From NCBI RefSeq assembly GCF_026410545.1, contig NZ_JAPMIT010000001.1:186001-250000 (forward strand): a stretch of DNA of 64,000 nt, written 5' to 3'. This document shows positions 36,655-45,700 of this stretch, in pieces; within the stretch, counting starts at the first letter, position 1; each line of letters starts with the position of its first letter. The translations under genes were made by a program, and so were the position numbers. Origin of the DNA: Microbacterium sp. STN6. GTDB lineage: Bacteria; Actinomycetota; Actinomycetes; Actinomycetales; Microbacteriaceae. The notes beneath the pieces are model-generated. The model searched no databases. It was not told the DNA's origin and worked only from the letters and a program-made list of their open reading frames with translations.

Positions 36655-37308
36655 ATGGGTCATCACGACGCGGGGCATCCCGACGCAGGTCATTCCCACC
36701 ACGCGCACAATCACGCGAACGGCCACGCGAACGATCACCCGCACGGTCCCGGCGACCCGCACGGCGACCCGCACGGCGACCCGCACGGCCACGCGCATAG
36801 CGACCCGCACGACGGCCACGGGGCTGAGCGCACCGCTGCCACCGTCATCACGGTCTCGGATCGGTCCTCGCGCGGCGAGCGCGAGGACGCATCCGGCCCC
36901 AGGGCGGCGGCGCTATTGGCGGAAGCGGGCTTCGACGCGACGACACGCATCGTTCCGGATGGCGCCGAGAGCGTGCGTCGGGCTCTCGAATTCGCACTCG
37001 AGTCTGGTGCGCGGCTCGTTGTCACGACGGGGGGAACCGGCGTTGGGCCGCGCGACGAGACGCCGGAGGGAACGCGCCCGCTGCTCATGCGCGAGTTGCC
37101 AGGCATCGCCGAGGCGCTACGCCGCGAGGGTGCCAGGGAGCACCCCACCGCGGTGCTCACGCGCGGGCTCGTCGGCGTCGCGGGGACGCCGCCGTCGGCG
37201 CTCGTGGTGAACCTTCCCGGTTCCCTCGGCGCCGTCGAGGAGGGGCTCGCCGTGGTACTGCCGCTCGTGCCGCACATTCTCGACCAGCTCGATGGCGGGG
37301 ATCACTGA
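36655..37308 (+). CDS. MogA/MoaB-family protein with His-rich leader
   Basis: Molybdopterin adenylyltransferase-type protein that activates molybdopterin before Mo insertion. 217 residues from ATG 36655 (GTGAGGGG upstream). Residues 1-60 are made of His/Asp/Gly/Pro repeats (HGDPHGDPHGDPHGHAH), a likely metal-binding leader not part of normal MogA. The MoCF domain follows (VITVSDRSSRGEREDASGP, TTGGTGVGPRDETPE, PGSLGAVEEGL). It is convergent with moaC. Confidence 0.88.
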   Translation: MGHHDAGHPDAGHSHHAHNHANGHANDHPHGPGDPHGDPHGDPHGHAHSDPHDGHGAERTAATVITVSDRSSRGEREDASGPRAAALLAEAGFDATTRIVPDGAESVRRALEFALESGARLVVTTGGTGVGPRDETPEGTRPLLMRELPGIAEALRREGAREHPTAVLTRGLVGVAGTPPSALVVNLPGSLGAVEEGLAVVLPLVPHILDQLDGGDH

Positions 37309-37313
37309 GAGGC

Positions 37314-37430
37314 GGTGGTGCTGGGCTTCGAGACGGCGCTTCGCGCCTCCTCAGCCCGCAGGTGGTGCTGGGCTTCGAGACGGCCTTCGGCCTCCTCAGC
37401 CCGCGTGCGCCTCCTCAGCCCGCGTGCTGC
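37314..37430. repeat. 47-bp tandem repeat in the mogA-moaC convergent gap
   Basis: ggtggtgctgggcttcgaga begins at 37314 and again at 37361 (47-bp period); a third partial unit, gcgcctcctcagcccgc, follows. Each unit contains a small hairpin (ggcgcttcgcgcc type). The last unit includes the moaC stop codon. Probably REP-like and possibly a bidirectional terminator. Confidence 0.7.
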
Positions 37431-37909
37431 TCGCCGGGGCGCCGCCAGTCGCCCGAGCGACCGCCTGACTTCGCCAGCAGGCGCACCGACTCGATCACTA
37501 CCGTGCGGTCGATGCCCTTCACCATGTCGACGATGGCGAGCGCCGCGACCGACACCGCCGTGAGCGCCTCCATCTCGACCCCCGTGCGATCGGCGGTGCG
37601 CACGGTCGCATCGACCCGCACCCCCTCGTCCACGATCTCGAGGTCGACCGTGGCGCCGTGAACCCCGATCACGTGCGCAAGCGGCAGCAGCTCGCTCGTG
37701 CGCTTCGCCCCCTGGATCCCGGCGATGCGCGCCACCGCGAGAACGTCTCCCTTGGGCGCCGTGCCCCCGCGCAGCGCCGCCACAACCGAGGGTGCGCAGC
37801 GCACGAACCCGGTCGCCGTCGCCTCGCGCACCGTCGGCGTCTTGCCTGTGACGTCGACCATGCGCGCCTGGCCTGCGGAATCGAGATGCGTGAACGGCTG
37901 ATCTGTCAT
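37415..37909 (-). CDS. moaC: Cyclic pyranopterin monophosphate synthase
   Basis: Second step of molybdenum cofactor synthesis: forms cPMP from the MoaA product. 164 residues from ATG 37909. Starts FTHLDSAGQARMVDVTGK and has the MoaC signatures KGDVLAVARIAGIQGAKRT, LLPLAHVIG, GVEMEALTAVSVAAL and IVDMVKG. The ATG overlaps the moeA stop (TCAT at 37906-37909). An upstream frame extension to 38113 is inside moeA and is rejected. Confidence 0.96.
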   Translation of the reverse strand: MTDQPFTHLDSAGQARMVDVTGKTPTVREATATGFVRCAPSVVAALRGGTAPKGDVLAVARIAGIQGAKRTSELLPLAHVIGVHGATVDLEIVDEGVRVDATVRTADRTGVEMEALTAVSVAALAIVDMVKGIDRTVVIESVRLLAKSGGRSGDWRRPGEQHAG

Positions 37910-39222
37910 GGTCGCACCAGTCTGACATCCACCGACTCGCCCGGCGCGATCTCGGTCACGTTCTCGGGCACGATCGCGATTCCGTCCGCCCCGGCGAGGC
38001 TCGCCACGAGGTGCGAGGCCGAGCCCCCGCGCGCCGCAGGGCGTACGTGCAGCGGCTCCGCATCCGTCACCGCAATCGGAATGTATTGCGCCCGACCCGC
38101 CGGGCTGCGCCACCCCTGCGCGGCGATCGCGCGTACGACGGGTCGCGACAGCCCGGCATCGTCGTACCCCTGCATGCGCCGCAGCGCCGGCCGCACGAAC
38201 GTCTCGAACGACACGAAGACACTCACCGGGTTGCCGGGCAGCGCGAAGATCGGCGTGCCATCATGCCACCGACCGAACCCCTGCGGCTTGCCCGGCTGCA
38301 TGCGCACCGGCCCGAACCACATGTGCTCCAGCGGCGCCAGCACCGCCTTCACCACGTCGTACGCACCCACGCTCACCCCGCCGCTCGTCACGAACGCGTC
38401 GAGGTCGCCCGCGTAGCGCACGAAGACCTCGCGCAGCAGGTCTTCGTCATCCGTCACCGCCCCGATGCGCACGGGCACGCCGCCCGCCTCGGTGACCGCT
38501 GCCTCGAGCAGGTACGAATTCGAATCATGGATGCGCCCACGCGCCAGCGGCGCGCCGGGCGGCACGAGCTCGCTGCCGGTCGAGAGCACGCCGACGCGCG
38601 GGGCCGGTCGCACGGGCAGCACCCCGTGCCCGGTAGCGGATGCCGCGGCGAGATCCCGCGAGCTGAGACGGCGCCCCGCGGGCAGCACGAGCTCGCCCAC
38701 GCGCACGTCGGAACCGGCGCGTCGCACGTGGGTGCGGTCGCCGACAGGGCGCAGAACGCGCACGACGTCGACCGGGGCGGGCGAGAGAACGAACGCGTCG
38801 GTCTCCTCGATGGGAACGACCGCGTCGGCGTCGCTCGGCATCGGCGCGCCCGTCATGATGCGGGCGGCGGTTCCGGGTGTGAGCGGCGGGTTCTCGGCGG
38901 TTCCCGCAGGCAGGTCGGCCACGACCGTGAGCGCCACGGGCGAGTCAGCGGATGCCGCGGCGACATCGGCGGCGTGCACCGCGAACCCGTCCATGGCCGA
39001 GTTGTCGAAGCCCGGCACGTCGACGCGCGCGGTGACGTCGTCGACGAGGATGCGGTCGAGCGCGGAACTCAACTCGACGTCGACCGGCGACAGGGGCTGG
39101 ACCTCGGCGAGAATGCGCGCCAGGTGCTGCTCGACCGACACGCTAGACGGGGCGCTCTCGGGGGCGCTCTTCGCGGCGCTCTGCGCTGCGCTCTGCGGCG
39201 CACTCTGCGGGGAATCCACCAT
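37906..39222 (-). CDS. moeA: Molybdopterin molybdenumtransferase
   Basis: Inserts molybdate into adenylated molybdopterin. 438 residues. MoeA signatures: DNSAMDGFAV, IMTGAPMPSDADAVVPIEE, STGSELVPPG, DSNSYLL, TSGGVSVGAYD and ALPGNPVSVFVSFETFVRP. Residues 1-28 are a low-complexity Ser/Ala/Pro/Gln repeat (SAPQSAAQSAAKSAPESAP) not found in typical MoeA, formed by a repeated DNA unit. Operon with moaC. Confidence 0.95.
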   Translation of the reverse strand: MVDSPQSAPQSAAQSAAKSAPESAPSSVSVEQHLARILAEVQPLSPVDVELSSALDRILVDDVTARVDVPGFDNSAMDGFAVHAADVAAASADSPVALTVVADLPAGTAENPPLTPGTAARIMTGAPMPSDADAVVPIEETDAFVLSPAPVDVVRVLRPVGDRTHVRRAGSDVRVGELVLPAGRRLSSRDLAAASATGHGVLPVRPAPRVGVLSTGSELVPPGAPLARGRIHDSNSYLLEAAVTEAGGVPVRIGAVTDDEDLLREVFVRYAGDLDAFVTSGGVSVGAYDVVKAVLAPLEHMWFGPVRMQPGKPQGFGRWHDGTPIFALPGNPVSVFVSFETFVRPALRRMQGYDDAGLSRPVVRAIAAQGWRSPAGRAQYIPIAVTDAEPLHVRPAARGGSASHLVASLAGADGIAIVPENVTEIAPGESVDVRLVRP

Positions 39223-39264
39223 GGCGCCACTCTATCCAGCGACGCAAGCGGAGCACCCGCGAGG

Positions 39265-39315
39265 GTCGGGCCGAATCGTGGGTGCCGCCGCGTGGCACCC
39301 GCAACATGCCCCGAT
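39265..39315. repeat. 51-nt palindromic repeat, copy 3
   Basis: gtcgggccgaatcgtgggtg...catgccccgat: same length as the copies at 23471 and 23552, with conserved ends (gtcgggcc, gtgggtg, atgccccga) and an altered centre that forms its own hairpin (gggtgcc...ggcaccc). Lies in the divergent gap between moeA and the Mop regulator. Confidence 0.65.
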
Positions 39316-39379
39316 CCGCAGAGGGCAAGGCCCCGCGAGACGGCACGACTTCCGCAAATGCGGCGGTATGCTAGCATTC

Positions 39380-39790
39380 ATGGCGCAATATCGGATCAGC
39401 GAGGCGGCGGCCCTGCTCGGCGTCAGCGACGACACGGTGCGCCGGTGGGTTGCGTCCGGCGCTCTGGCCACGAGCGCCGATGCCGCGGGCAGGCAGGTCA
39501 TCGACGGCGCCGCTCTCGCCGCACGAGCCACCGACATCGCGGTCGCGCCGGCCAATCCGCTCGGCGCATCGAGCAGCGCCCGCAACCGCCTCGTCGGCCT
39601 CGTCACCGCCATCACGAGCGACACCGTCATGTCGCAGGTCGAGCTGCAGTGCGGGCCGCATCGCATCGTCTCCCTCATGTCGACCGAGGCGGTACGCGAC
39701 CTCGCCCTCGAAGTCGGGTCCCTCGCGGTCGCCGTCGTCAAGTCGACCACGGTCATCGTCGAGACGCCGGGCGAGGCGGGCCGGCGATGA
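39380..39790 (+). CDS. HTH-Mop molybdate-responsive regulator/molbindin
   Basis: 136 residues: an excisionase/MerR-like HTH (residues 3-48, YRISEAAALLGVSDDTVRRWVASG) followed by a Mop/TOBE molybdate-binding domain (SARNRLVGLVTAITSDTVMSQVELQCGPHRIVSLMS). Such one-domain-each proteins are small ModE analogues. TATGCT at 39367-39372 sits eight bases before the ATG with no Shine-Dalgarno, so the mRNA is probably leaderless. Its stop overlaps modA, so it likely regulates its own mod operon. Confidence 0.87.
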   Translation: MAQYRISEAAALLGVSDDTVRRWVASGALATSADAAGRQVIDGAALAARATDIAVAPANPLGASSSARNRLVGLVTAITSDTVMSQVELQCGPHRIVSLMSTEAVRDLALEVGSLAVAVVKSTTVIVETPGEAGRR

Positions 39791-40644
39791 GGGCGAGTGC
39801 GCGGCCAGCAACCGGCACGAGGGCGACTCGGCGCCGGCGGGTGCTGGCGACGGCGGTGCTTGCGGCATCCGCTCTGCTGTTGAGCGGATGCGCGACCGCC
39901 GCCGACGGCACGGCAGGCCCAGCGGCCGGCGGTTCCCCAGGCGCTGGCCACACGAGCGCGGCACTCTCCGGCGACCTCACCATCTTCGCGGCGGCATCTC
40001 TGACCGACGCGTTCACCGAGCTCGCCACCCGGTTCGGCGAGAAGCACCTCGGTGTCACCGTGAAGCCGGTCGAATACGACGGGTCATCCACGCTCGCCAC
40101 CCAGCTCATCGAGGGTGCGCACGCCGATGTGTTCGCCTCGGCCGACCAGACCAACATCGACAAGGTGGGCGACGCCGGGCTGCTCGAGGGCTCGCCGCGA
40201 GCCTTCACGAGCAACGTGCTCGAGATCGCGGTGGCGCCCGGCAACCCGCACCACATCACCGGCCTCGCCGACCTGGCGTCGAGTGGCCTGAAGGTCGTGC
40301 TCTGTGCGCCCGAGGTGCCGTGCGGTTCCGCCGCCCGCACACTCCTCGACGCCGATCACGTCACGGTGAAGCCCGCGAGCGACGAGCAGAACGTGACCGC
40401 CGTTCTCACGAAGGTGGGCCTCGGAGAAGCAGATGCCGGCCTCGTCTACGTCACGGATGTCACCGCGGCGAAGGGCCGGGTCGACGGGGTGCCCATCCCG
40501 GATGCGGCGAAGGCCACGAACCGCTACGGGATCGGCGTGCCGAAGGCTGCGGAGAACCCGGCTGCAGGGCGCGCCTTCGTCGCCTTCGTGCTCTCGAAGC
40601 ACGGGCAGGCTGTACTCGCCCGCTACGGATTCGGCTCGCCGTGA
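39787..40644 (+). CDS. modA: Molybdate-binding lipoprotein
   Basis: Captures molybdate or tungstate outside the membrane. 285 residues from ATG 39787. Signal peptide ends at lipobox LLSGC (Cys about residue 35). ModA features: LTIFAAASLTDAFTEL, YDGSSTLATQLIEGAHADVFASAD, VPCGSAARTLL and GLGEADAGLVYVTDV. Starts overlapping the regulator stop (ATGA) and ends overlapping modB (GTGA). Confidence 0.95.
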   Translation: MRASARPATGTRATRRRRVLATAVLAASALLLSGCATAADGTAGPAAGGSPGAGHTSAALSGDLTIFAAASLTDAFTELATRFGEKHLGVTVKPVEYDGSSTLATQLIEGAHADVFASADQTNIDKVGDAGLLEGSPRAFTSNVLEIAVAPGNPHHITGLADLASSGLKVVLCAPEVPCGSAARTLLDADHVTVKPASDEQNVTAVLTKVGLGEADAGLVYVTDVTAAKGRVDGVPIPDAAKATNRYGIGVPKAAENPAAGRAFVAFVLSKHGQAVLARYGFGSP

Positions 40645-41441
40645 GCCGTGACGCGGCATCCGTGCCCCGCGGCCTCATGATCCCGGCATTCGTGGCGCTC
40701 GCGCTGCTGGTGCTGCCGATCGTGGGCCTCATCGCCCGCGCCGACTGGGCCAGCGTGCCCGCCGCCATCACCTCGCGCGAGGCGGCCGACGCCCTCTGGC
40801 TCTCGCTGCGCACGGGCGTCACGGCAACCCTGCTGTGTGTGGTGCTCGGCGTTCCGCTCGCGGCCGTCATGGCCCGCACCGGTCCGCGGCTCGGCGGCGC
40901 GCTGCGCACGCTCGTCACGCTGCCGCTCGTCATGCCGCCCATGGTCGGCGGCATCGCGCTGCTCTACCTGCTCGGCCGCAACGGGCTGCTCGGCGGCAGC
41001 CTCACCGCCGTCGGCATCAGCATTCCGTTCACCACCGCGGCCGTCGTGATCGCGCAGGCGTTCGTCGCCATGCCGTTCCTCGTGATCGCCGTCGAGGGGG
41101 CCCTGCGCACGGCGGGTACCCGCTACGAGGTCGTCGCGGCCACTCTGGGGGCAAGCCGCTGGCGCATCTTCCGCACCATCACCCTGCCGCTGGTCGCCCC
41201 CGGCCTGCTGGCAGGCACCGTGCTGTGCTTCGCCCGCGCCCTCGGCGAGTTCGGCGCGACCGCACTCTTCGCCGGCAACGCGCAGGGCGTCACGCGCACC
41301 ATGCCGCTGGCCATCTACACGGCGTTCAACGGCGCCGGCGTCAGCCAGCAGTCGGCGGTGGCGCTCTCGCTGCTGCTCATCGCGGTCGCCATCGTGATCC
41401 TGCTGCTCATGCGCGGCTGGCGCGCCGGGGCCGTGCGATGA
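40641..41441 (+). CDS. modB: Molybdate ABC transporter permease
   Basis: 266-residue membrane subunit from GTG 40641 (MSRDAASVPRG). About five to six predicted helices. EAA loop: ALRTAGTRYEVVAATLGASR. ARALGEFGATALFAGN is the ModB/CysT signature. Coupled by overlaps to modA and modC. Confidence 0.94.
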   Translation: MSRDAASVPRGLMIPAFVALALLVLPIVGLIARADWASVPAAITSREAADALWLSLRTGVTATLLCVVLGVPLAAVMARTGPRLGGALRTLVTLPLVMPPMVGGIALLYLLGRNGLLGGSLTAVGISIPFTTAAVVIAQAFVAMPFLVIAVEGALRTAGTRYEVVAATLGASRWRIFRTITLPLVAPGLLAGTVLCFARALGEFGATALFAGNAQGVTRTMPLAIYTAFNGAGVSQQSAVALSLLLIAVAIVILLLMRGWRAGAVR

Positions 41442-42394
41442 ACGCCGAACGGGCGTGGGGCGACGCGACCGCCGAGCGGGCGTCCGATGCCGCTGCGACC
41501 AGCGCCCTCGACGCCGACATCACCGTGCGCCGCGGCGCGTTCGTGCTCGACGCCGCGCTCACCCTCGCGCCGGGCGAGGTGCTCGCGCTGCTGGGCCCGA
41601 ACGGCTCGGGCAAGTCCACCCTGCTCGCCGCGATCGCCGGCCTCGTGCGACCCGGCAGCGGCCACGTGAGCGCGGGAGGCAGGGTGTTGTCACGGATGCC
41701 GGTCGCGCCACAATCGGCGCGCCCGGTCGCGCCGCATCCGTCTGACACGCAGGTCTGGGTCGAGCCCGCCCAGCGCAGCATCGGTCTGCTCGGGCAGGAT
41801 CCGCTGCTGTTCCCGCACCTGAATGCGGCTGCGAACGTGGCATACGGCCTGCTCGCGCAGGGCGTGCCCCGCCCACGCGCCCTCGAGCGTGCCAGAGAGT
41901 GGCTCGACGCCGTCGGCCTGGCCGGCCTCGAACGGCGGCGGCCGCACGCGCTCTCGGGCGGCCAGCAGCAGCGCGTCGCGATCGCCCGGGCGCTCGCCGC
42001 GAGGCCGTCAGTGCTGCTGCTCGACGAGCCCATGGCCGCCCTCGACGTTCAGACGGCGGCGGCGACGCGCGAACTGCTCGCCGAGCGCATCAGGGAAACG
42101 GGAACGACCGCGATCATGGTGACGCACGACGTGCTCGACGTGGTCGCGCTCGCCGACCGCGTCGCCGTGCTCAGCCAGGGCCGCATCGTGGACGATGGCT
42201 CGCCCGAACGCGTGCTCGGTGAGCGCGCCACGCCGTTCGCGTCGGCGCTCGCCGGGGGCCGGCTCGTCGCCGGGATCGTCGGCGACGACGGCTTGGTCCG
42301 CCTCGAGCGCGCAGAGGGCGTTCTGCCCCGCGGCACCAGGGTCTGGCTCATCGCGGAGGCGCGCGATGCGTCTTCCTCGCAATCCTTTCAATGA
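41438..42394 (+). CDS. modC: Molybdate ABC transporter ATPase
   Basis: 318-residue ATP-binding subunit. Walker A LLGPNGSGKST, signature ALSGGQQQRVAIARAL, Walker B LLLDEPMAALD and the H-loop His in MVTHDVLD. Residues about 60-85 carry an insertion between Walker A and the Q-loop (GQDPLLFPHL). The C-terminal domain is short and lacks a clear full TOBE repeat. Start ATG overlaps modB. Confidence 0.94.
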   Translation: MNAERAWGDATAERASDAAATSALDADITVRRGAFVLDAALTLAPGEVLALLGPNGSGKSTLLAAIAGLVRPGSGHVSAGGRVLSRMPVAPQSARPVAPHPSDTQVWVEPAQRSIGLLGQDPLLFPHLNAAANVAYGLLAQGVPRPRALERAREWLDAVGLAGLERRRPHALSGGQQQRVAIARALAARPSVLLLDEPMAALDVQTAAATRELLAERIRETGTTAIMVTHDVLDVVALADRVAVLSQGRIVDDGSPERVLGERATPFASALAGGRLVAGIVGDDGLVRLERAEGVLPRGTRVWLIAEARDASSSQSFQ

Positions 42395-42420
42395 TTCGGC
42401 GTGCGGGTTATGCTCAGGCC

Positions 42421-44211
42421 ATGGCGAACGTAGGACCGAAACCGGAAGATCTGCCGGCCCCCGCACCATCCACCGTCACCCCCGATGTCATTCGTCGCTT
42501 TCGCGGCGAGTTGAATCGTGGCGAAGACGTCATCGACCCGATGACGTTCGCGGGGTCGCTGCCACAGGATCGCGGGATCGCCCCGCGCATCCGCATCGGG
42601 CATTCGAAGTGGTTCAACCTGCTCTGGCTGATCCCCATCGGGTTCGTGCTGCTCATAATCGGTGTGGCGGTCGCGCAGGGGCTGCGCAACATCCCTGCCG
42701 TGCAATCGTTCATGAGCGACTACCCCGGCACCTCCACGATGCCGGACGGCGCGCCCGTCGGCTTCCCCGCCTGGATCGGCTGGCAGCACTTCCTCAACGC
42801 CTTCTTCATGATCTTCATCATTCGCTCGGGCGCCCAGATTCTCACCGACCACCCGCGCCTCTACTGGACCAGGCACTCGACCCCCGGCAAAGACTGGTTC
42901 CGCGTGCAGCGGCCGGTGCCGGAAGACCCGCTGTGGACCGCCAAGAAGGATTCGATCAGCCTTCCCCACCAGGTGGGCCTGCCCGGCATGCGCCACTCCA
43001 TCGGCCTCGCCCGCTGGTGGCACCTCGGCGTCGACACGCTCTGGCTGGCCAACGGCATCATCTTCTACATCCTGCTTTTCATCACAGGCCAATGGATGCG
43101 GCTCATCCCGCTCAACTGGGACGTGTTCCCGAATGCCATCTCGGTCGCCATCCAGTACCTCTCGCTCAACTGGCCGACCGAGACCGGCTGGACCGAGTAC
43201 AACGCGCTCCAGCTGCTCGCCTACTTCATCACGGTGTTCATCGCCGCGCCGCTCGCGCTCATCACGGGCCTCGGCATGTCGCCGGCGCTCTCGACCCGGT
43301 TCCACGTCATCAGCTCGCGCTTCAGCATCCAGGTGGCGCGCTCGCTGCACTTCCTGGTGCTGTGCTGGTTCCTGCTGTTCATCGTCGTGCACGTCACCCT
43401 GGTGCTGTGCACCGGGGCCCTGCGCAACCTCAACCACATGTACGCGGGGCGCAACGACGAGAGCTGGATCGGCTTCTGGATCTTCGCCCTCTCGCTCGTG
43501 GTGATGATCGTCGGGTGGGTCGCGGCGACGCCGTTCACCATCCGGCATCCGCGCGTGGTGCAGCGTGTCGGCTACTCGCTCATCGGTCCGGCCCAGCGCC
43601 TGTTCGAGCACGTCGACACGCGGCCTGGCCAGTACACCGAGAAGGACATCTCGCCCTACCTGTGGCACAACGGGCAGTACCCGCAGTCCGACGAGTACAA
43701 GCGGCTCTTCGACACGAACTTCGCCGACTACCGCCTGCACATCGGCGGCCTGGTCGAGCACCCGGTCGAGCTGGACCTCACGCAGCTGCGCTCCATGGCG
43801 TACCACGAGCAGATCACCCAGCACTTCTGCATTCAGGGCTGGTCGGGCGTTGCGAAGTGGGGCGGCGTCTCGATGCAGACCATCCTCGACCTCGTGAAGC
43901 CGACCCCCGACGCCAAGTGGGTGGTCTTCTACTCGTTCGGCGAGGGGCCGGACGAGGGCATCTATTACGACGCGCACCCCATCGAGCAGATGGGATACGC
44001 CCTCACCATGCTCGCCTACGACATGAACGGCGAGTCGCTCAGCTACGGTCACGGCGCCCCGTTGCGTCTGCGCAATGAGGTGCAGCTCGGCTTCAAGATG
44101 GTCAAGTGGATCAAGGGCATCGAGTTCGTGCACGACTTCGCCGAGGTCGGCGGCGGCTTCGGCGGCTACAACGAAGACCACGAGTTCTTCGGCTATCGGC
44201 AGTCGATCTGA
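42421..44211 (+). CDS. Membrane cytochrome b - molybdopterin oxidoreductase fusion
   Basis: 596 residues from ATG 42421; TATGCT at 42409-42414 just upstream indicates a leaderless mRNA. N-terminal half has about six predicted helices with His residues in them ([46 protein letters not shown]), like cytochrome b561 heme ligands. The C-terminal half (from about residue 440) is a sulfite oxidase-fold molybdopterin domain with the Mo-ligating Cys in [16 protein letters not shown]. No Tat signal. Probably passes electrons between quinone and an unknown substrate. Placed inside the Mo cofactor locus, which may serve it. Confidence 0.83.
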   Translation: MANVGPKPEDLPAPAPSTVTPDVIRRFRGELNRGEDVIDPMTFAGSLPQDRGIAPRIRIGHSKWFNLLWLIPIGFVLLIIGVAVAQGLRNIPAVQSFMSDYPGTSTMPDGAPVGFPAWIGWQHFLNAFFMIFIIRSGAQILTDHPRLYWTRHSTPGKDWFRVQRPVPEDPLWTAKKDSISLPHQVGLPGMRHSIGLARWWHLGVDTLWLANGIIFYILLFITGQWMRLIPLNWDVFPNAISVAIQYLSLNWPTETGWTEYNALQLLAYFITVFIAAPLALITGLGMSPALSTRFHVISSRFSIQVARSLHFLVLCWFLLFIVVHVTLVLCTGALRNLNHMYAGRNDESWIGFWIFALSLVVMIVGWVAATPFTIRHPRVVQRVGYSLIGPAQRLFEHVDTRPGQYTEKDISPYLWHNGQYPQSDEYKRLFDTNFADYRLHIGGLVEHPVELDLTQLRSMAYHEQITQHFCIQGWSGVAKWGGVSMQTILDLVKPTPDAKWVVFYSFGEGPDEGIYYDAHPIEQMGYALTMLAYDMNGESLSYGHGAPLRLRNEVQLGFKMVKWIKGIEFVHDFAEVGGGFGGYNEDHEFFGYRQSI

Positions 44212-44221
44212 GGCGATCATC

Positions 44222-45289
44222 GTGTCCGTAACCGTTCTCGACCGCGGGGCCGCCCCCGTGCTCGACCGCCTGCGCCGGCCCCTTCGCGACCTGCGCATCT
44301 CGGTCACGGACCGCTGCAACTTCCGCTGCGTCTACTGCATGCCCAAAGAGATCTTCGGGCGCGACTACGCGTTCCTCCCGCGCGAACAGCTGCTCAGCTT
44401 CGAAGAGATCACCCGCCTCGCCCGCGTGGCCGTCGCCAACGGCGTCGAGAAGATCAGACTCACGGGCGGCGAACCGCTGCTGCGCAAGGGCATCGAGGAA
44501 TTGATACGGATGCTGGCCGCGCTGCGCACGCCCAGTGGCGCGGCGATCGACCTTGCGCTCACTACCAACGGTTCGGCCCTCGCCCACCTGGCCCCTGCCC
44601 TCGCTGAGGCAGGACTCGACCGCGTCACGGTCTCGCTCGACTCACTCGACGACGCCACATTCCAGGCCATGAACGACGTGCGGTTTCCCGTCGGGCGCGT
44701 GCTCGAGGGCATCGACGCGGCCGCTGCCGTCGGCCTCGGCCCCGTCAAGATCAACATGGTCGTCAAGCGTGGGTACAACGACCACGACATCGTGTCGATG
44801 GCCCGGCACTTCAAGGGCACCGGCCACATTCTGCGTTTCATCGAGTTCATGGATGTCGGCTCGACCAATGGCTGGCGTCTCGACGAGGTGGTGCCGAGTG
44901 ACGAGGTGATCGCCCGCATCGCTGCCGAGTTGCCGCTCGAGCCGATCGCTGCGAACTACCCGGGCGAGGTCGCCGGCCGCTACCGGTACCGTGACGGCGG
45001 TGGCGAGATCGGCGTCATCTCGAGCGTCACGCACGCGTTCTGCGGGGCGTGCACGCGCGCCCGCGTCTCCGTCGAGGGCCAGCTCTTCACGTGCCTCTTC
45101 GCGACGCGAGGCCACGATCTGCGTGCGCTCATGCGCGGCGGCGGCACCGACGACGAACTCGCAGAGGCGCTGACGGGAGTGTGGCGGTCGCGAGACGACC
45201 ACTACTCACAGACGCGCTCGGCGCACACGGCCATACCCGACGCATCCGCCCGTGAGCGCCGCGTGGAGATGTCGTACATCGGCGGCTAG
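44222..45289 (+). CDS. moaA: GTP 3',8-cyclase (radical SAM)
   Basis: First step of molybdenum cofactor synthesis. 355 residues from GTG 44222. Radical SAM motif CNFRCVYC near the N-terminus, [11 protein letters not shown], and the C-terminal second Fe-S cluster [19 protein letters not shown]. Ends in SYIGG with the conserved C-terminal Gly-Gly. Eleven bases behind the oxidoreductase stop. Confidence 0.96.
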   Translation: MSVTVLDRGAAPVLDRLRRPLRDLRISVTDRCNFRCVYCMPKEIFGRDYAFLPREQLLSFEEITRLARVAVANGVEKIRLTGGEPLLRKGIEELIRMLAALRTPSGAAIDLALTTNGSALAHLAPALAEAGLDRVTVSLDSLDDATFQAMNDVRFPVGRVLEGIDAAAAVGLGPVKINMVVKRGYNDHDIVSMARHFKGTGHILRFIEFMDVGSTNGWRLDEVVPSDEVIARIAAELPLEPIAANYPGEVAGRYRYRDGGGEIGVISSVTHAFCGACTRARVSVEGQLFTCLFATRGHDLRALMRGGGTDDELAEALTGVWRSRDDHYSQTRSAHTAIPDASARERRVEMSYIGG

Positions 45290-45298
45290 GGTGGGCGC

Positions 45299-45544
45299 AT
45301 GAACGTGAGGGTGCGGTATTTCGCAGCGGCTGCTGAGGCGGCGGGCCGTGAGGAGGAGAGCCTCGACGTCGCCGAGCCCGCGACGCTCGGCGCACTGCGT
45401 GCCGTGCTCGAGGAGCGCTACGGCGAGCCGATGCGGCGCGTGCTCGCGAGCGGCTCGTTCCTCGTCGACAAGGTGGTGCGTCGGGATGCCGCGCACCCAC
45501 TTGCCGAGCGCGTCGACGTGCTGCCCCCGTTCGCCGGCGGCTGA
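45299..45544 (+). CDS. moaD: Molybdopterin synthase sulfur carrier subunit
   Basis: 81-residue ubiquitin-like protein ending in FAGG, the C-terminal Gly-Gly that becomes the thiocarboxylate. Starts MNVRVRYFAAAAEAAGREEE. Directly downstream of moaA. The MoaE partner, and MoeB, are not in the window. Confidence 0.93.
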   Translation: MNVRVRYFAAAAEAAGREEESLDVAEPATLGALRAVLEERYGEPMRRVLASGSFLVDKVVRRDAAHPLAERVDVLPPFAGG

Positions 45545-45700
45545 GCCGGCGCATCCGCTTGCCCTGCTCTCTACTCTCTCTGCCCCGCTCGCGAGCGCTC
45601 GCTCTCGTGGTCGATTCCCAAAACAGGAAGATCTGCACGGTTGCGCGTGAAAGCAGGAGAAATTGCGCCTCGTCAGCGCGCCTTTCCTGCCTTGGTCGCG

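Noticed and set aside
42388-44319. 643-codon antisense frame opposite the Mo oxidoreductase
   Set aside because: Arg/His/Glu-rich shadow with no domain; the plus strand encodes a recognisable membrane-Mo protein.
45545-45700. Coding gene between moaD and the acetate transporter
   Set aside because: No frame with a start signal or recognisable product; only short GC-rich repeats.
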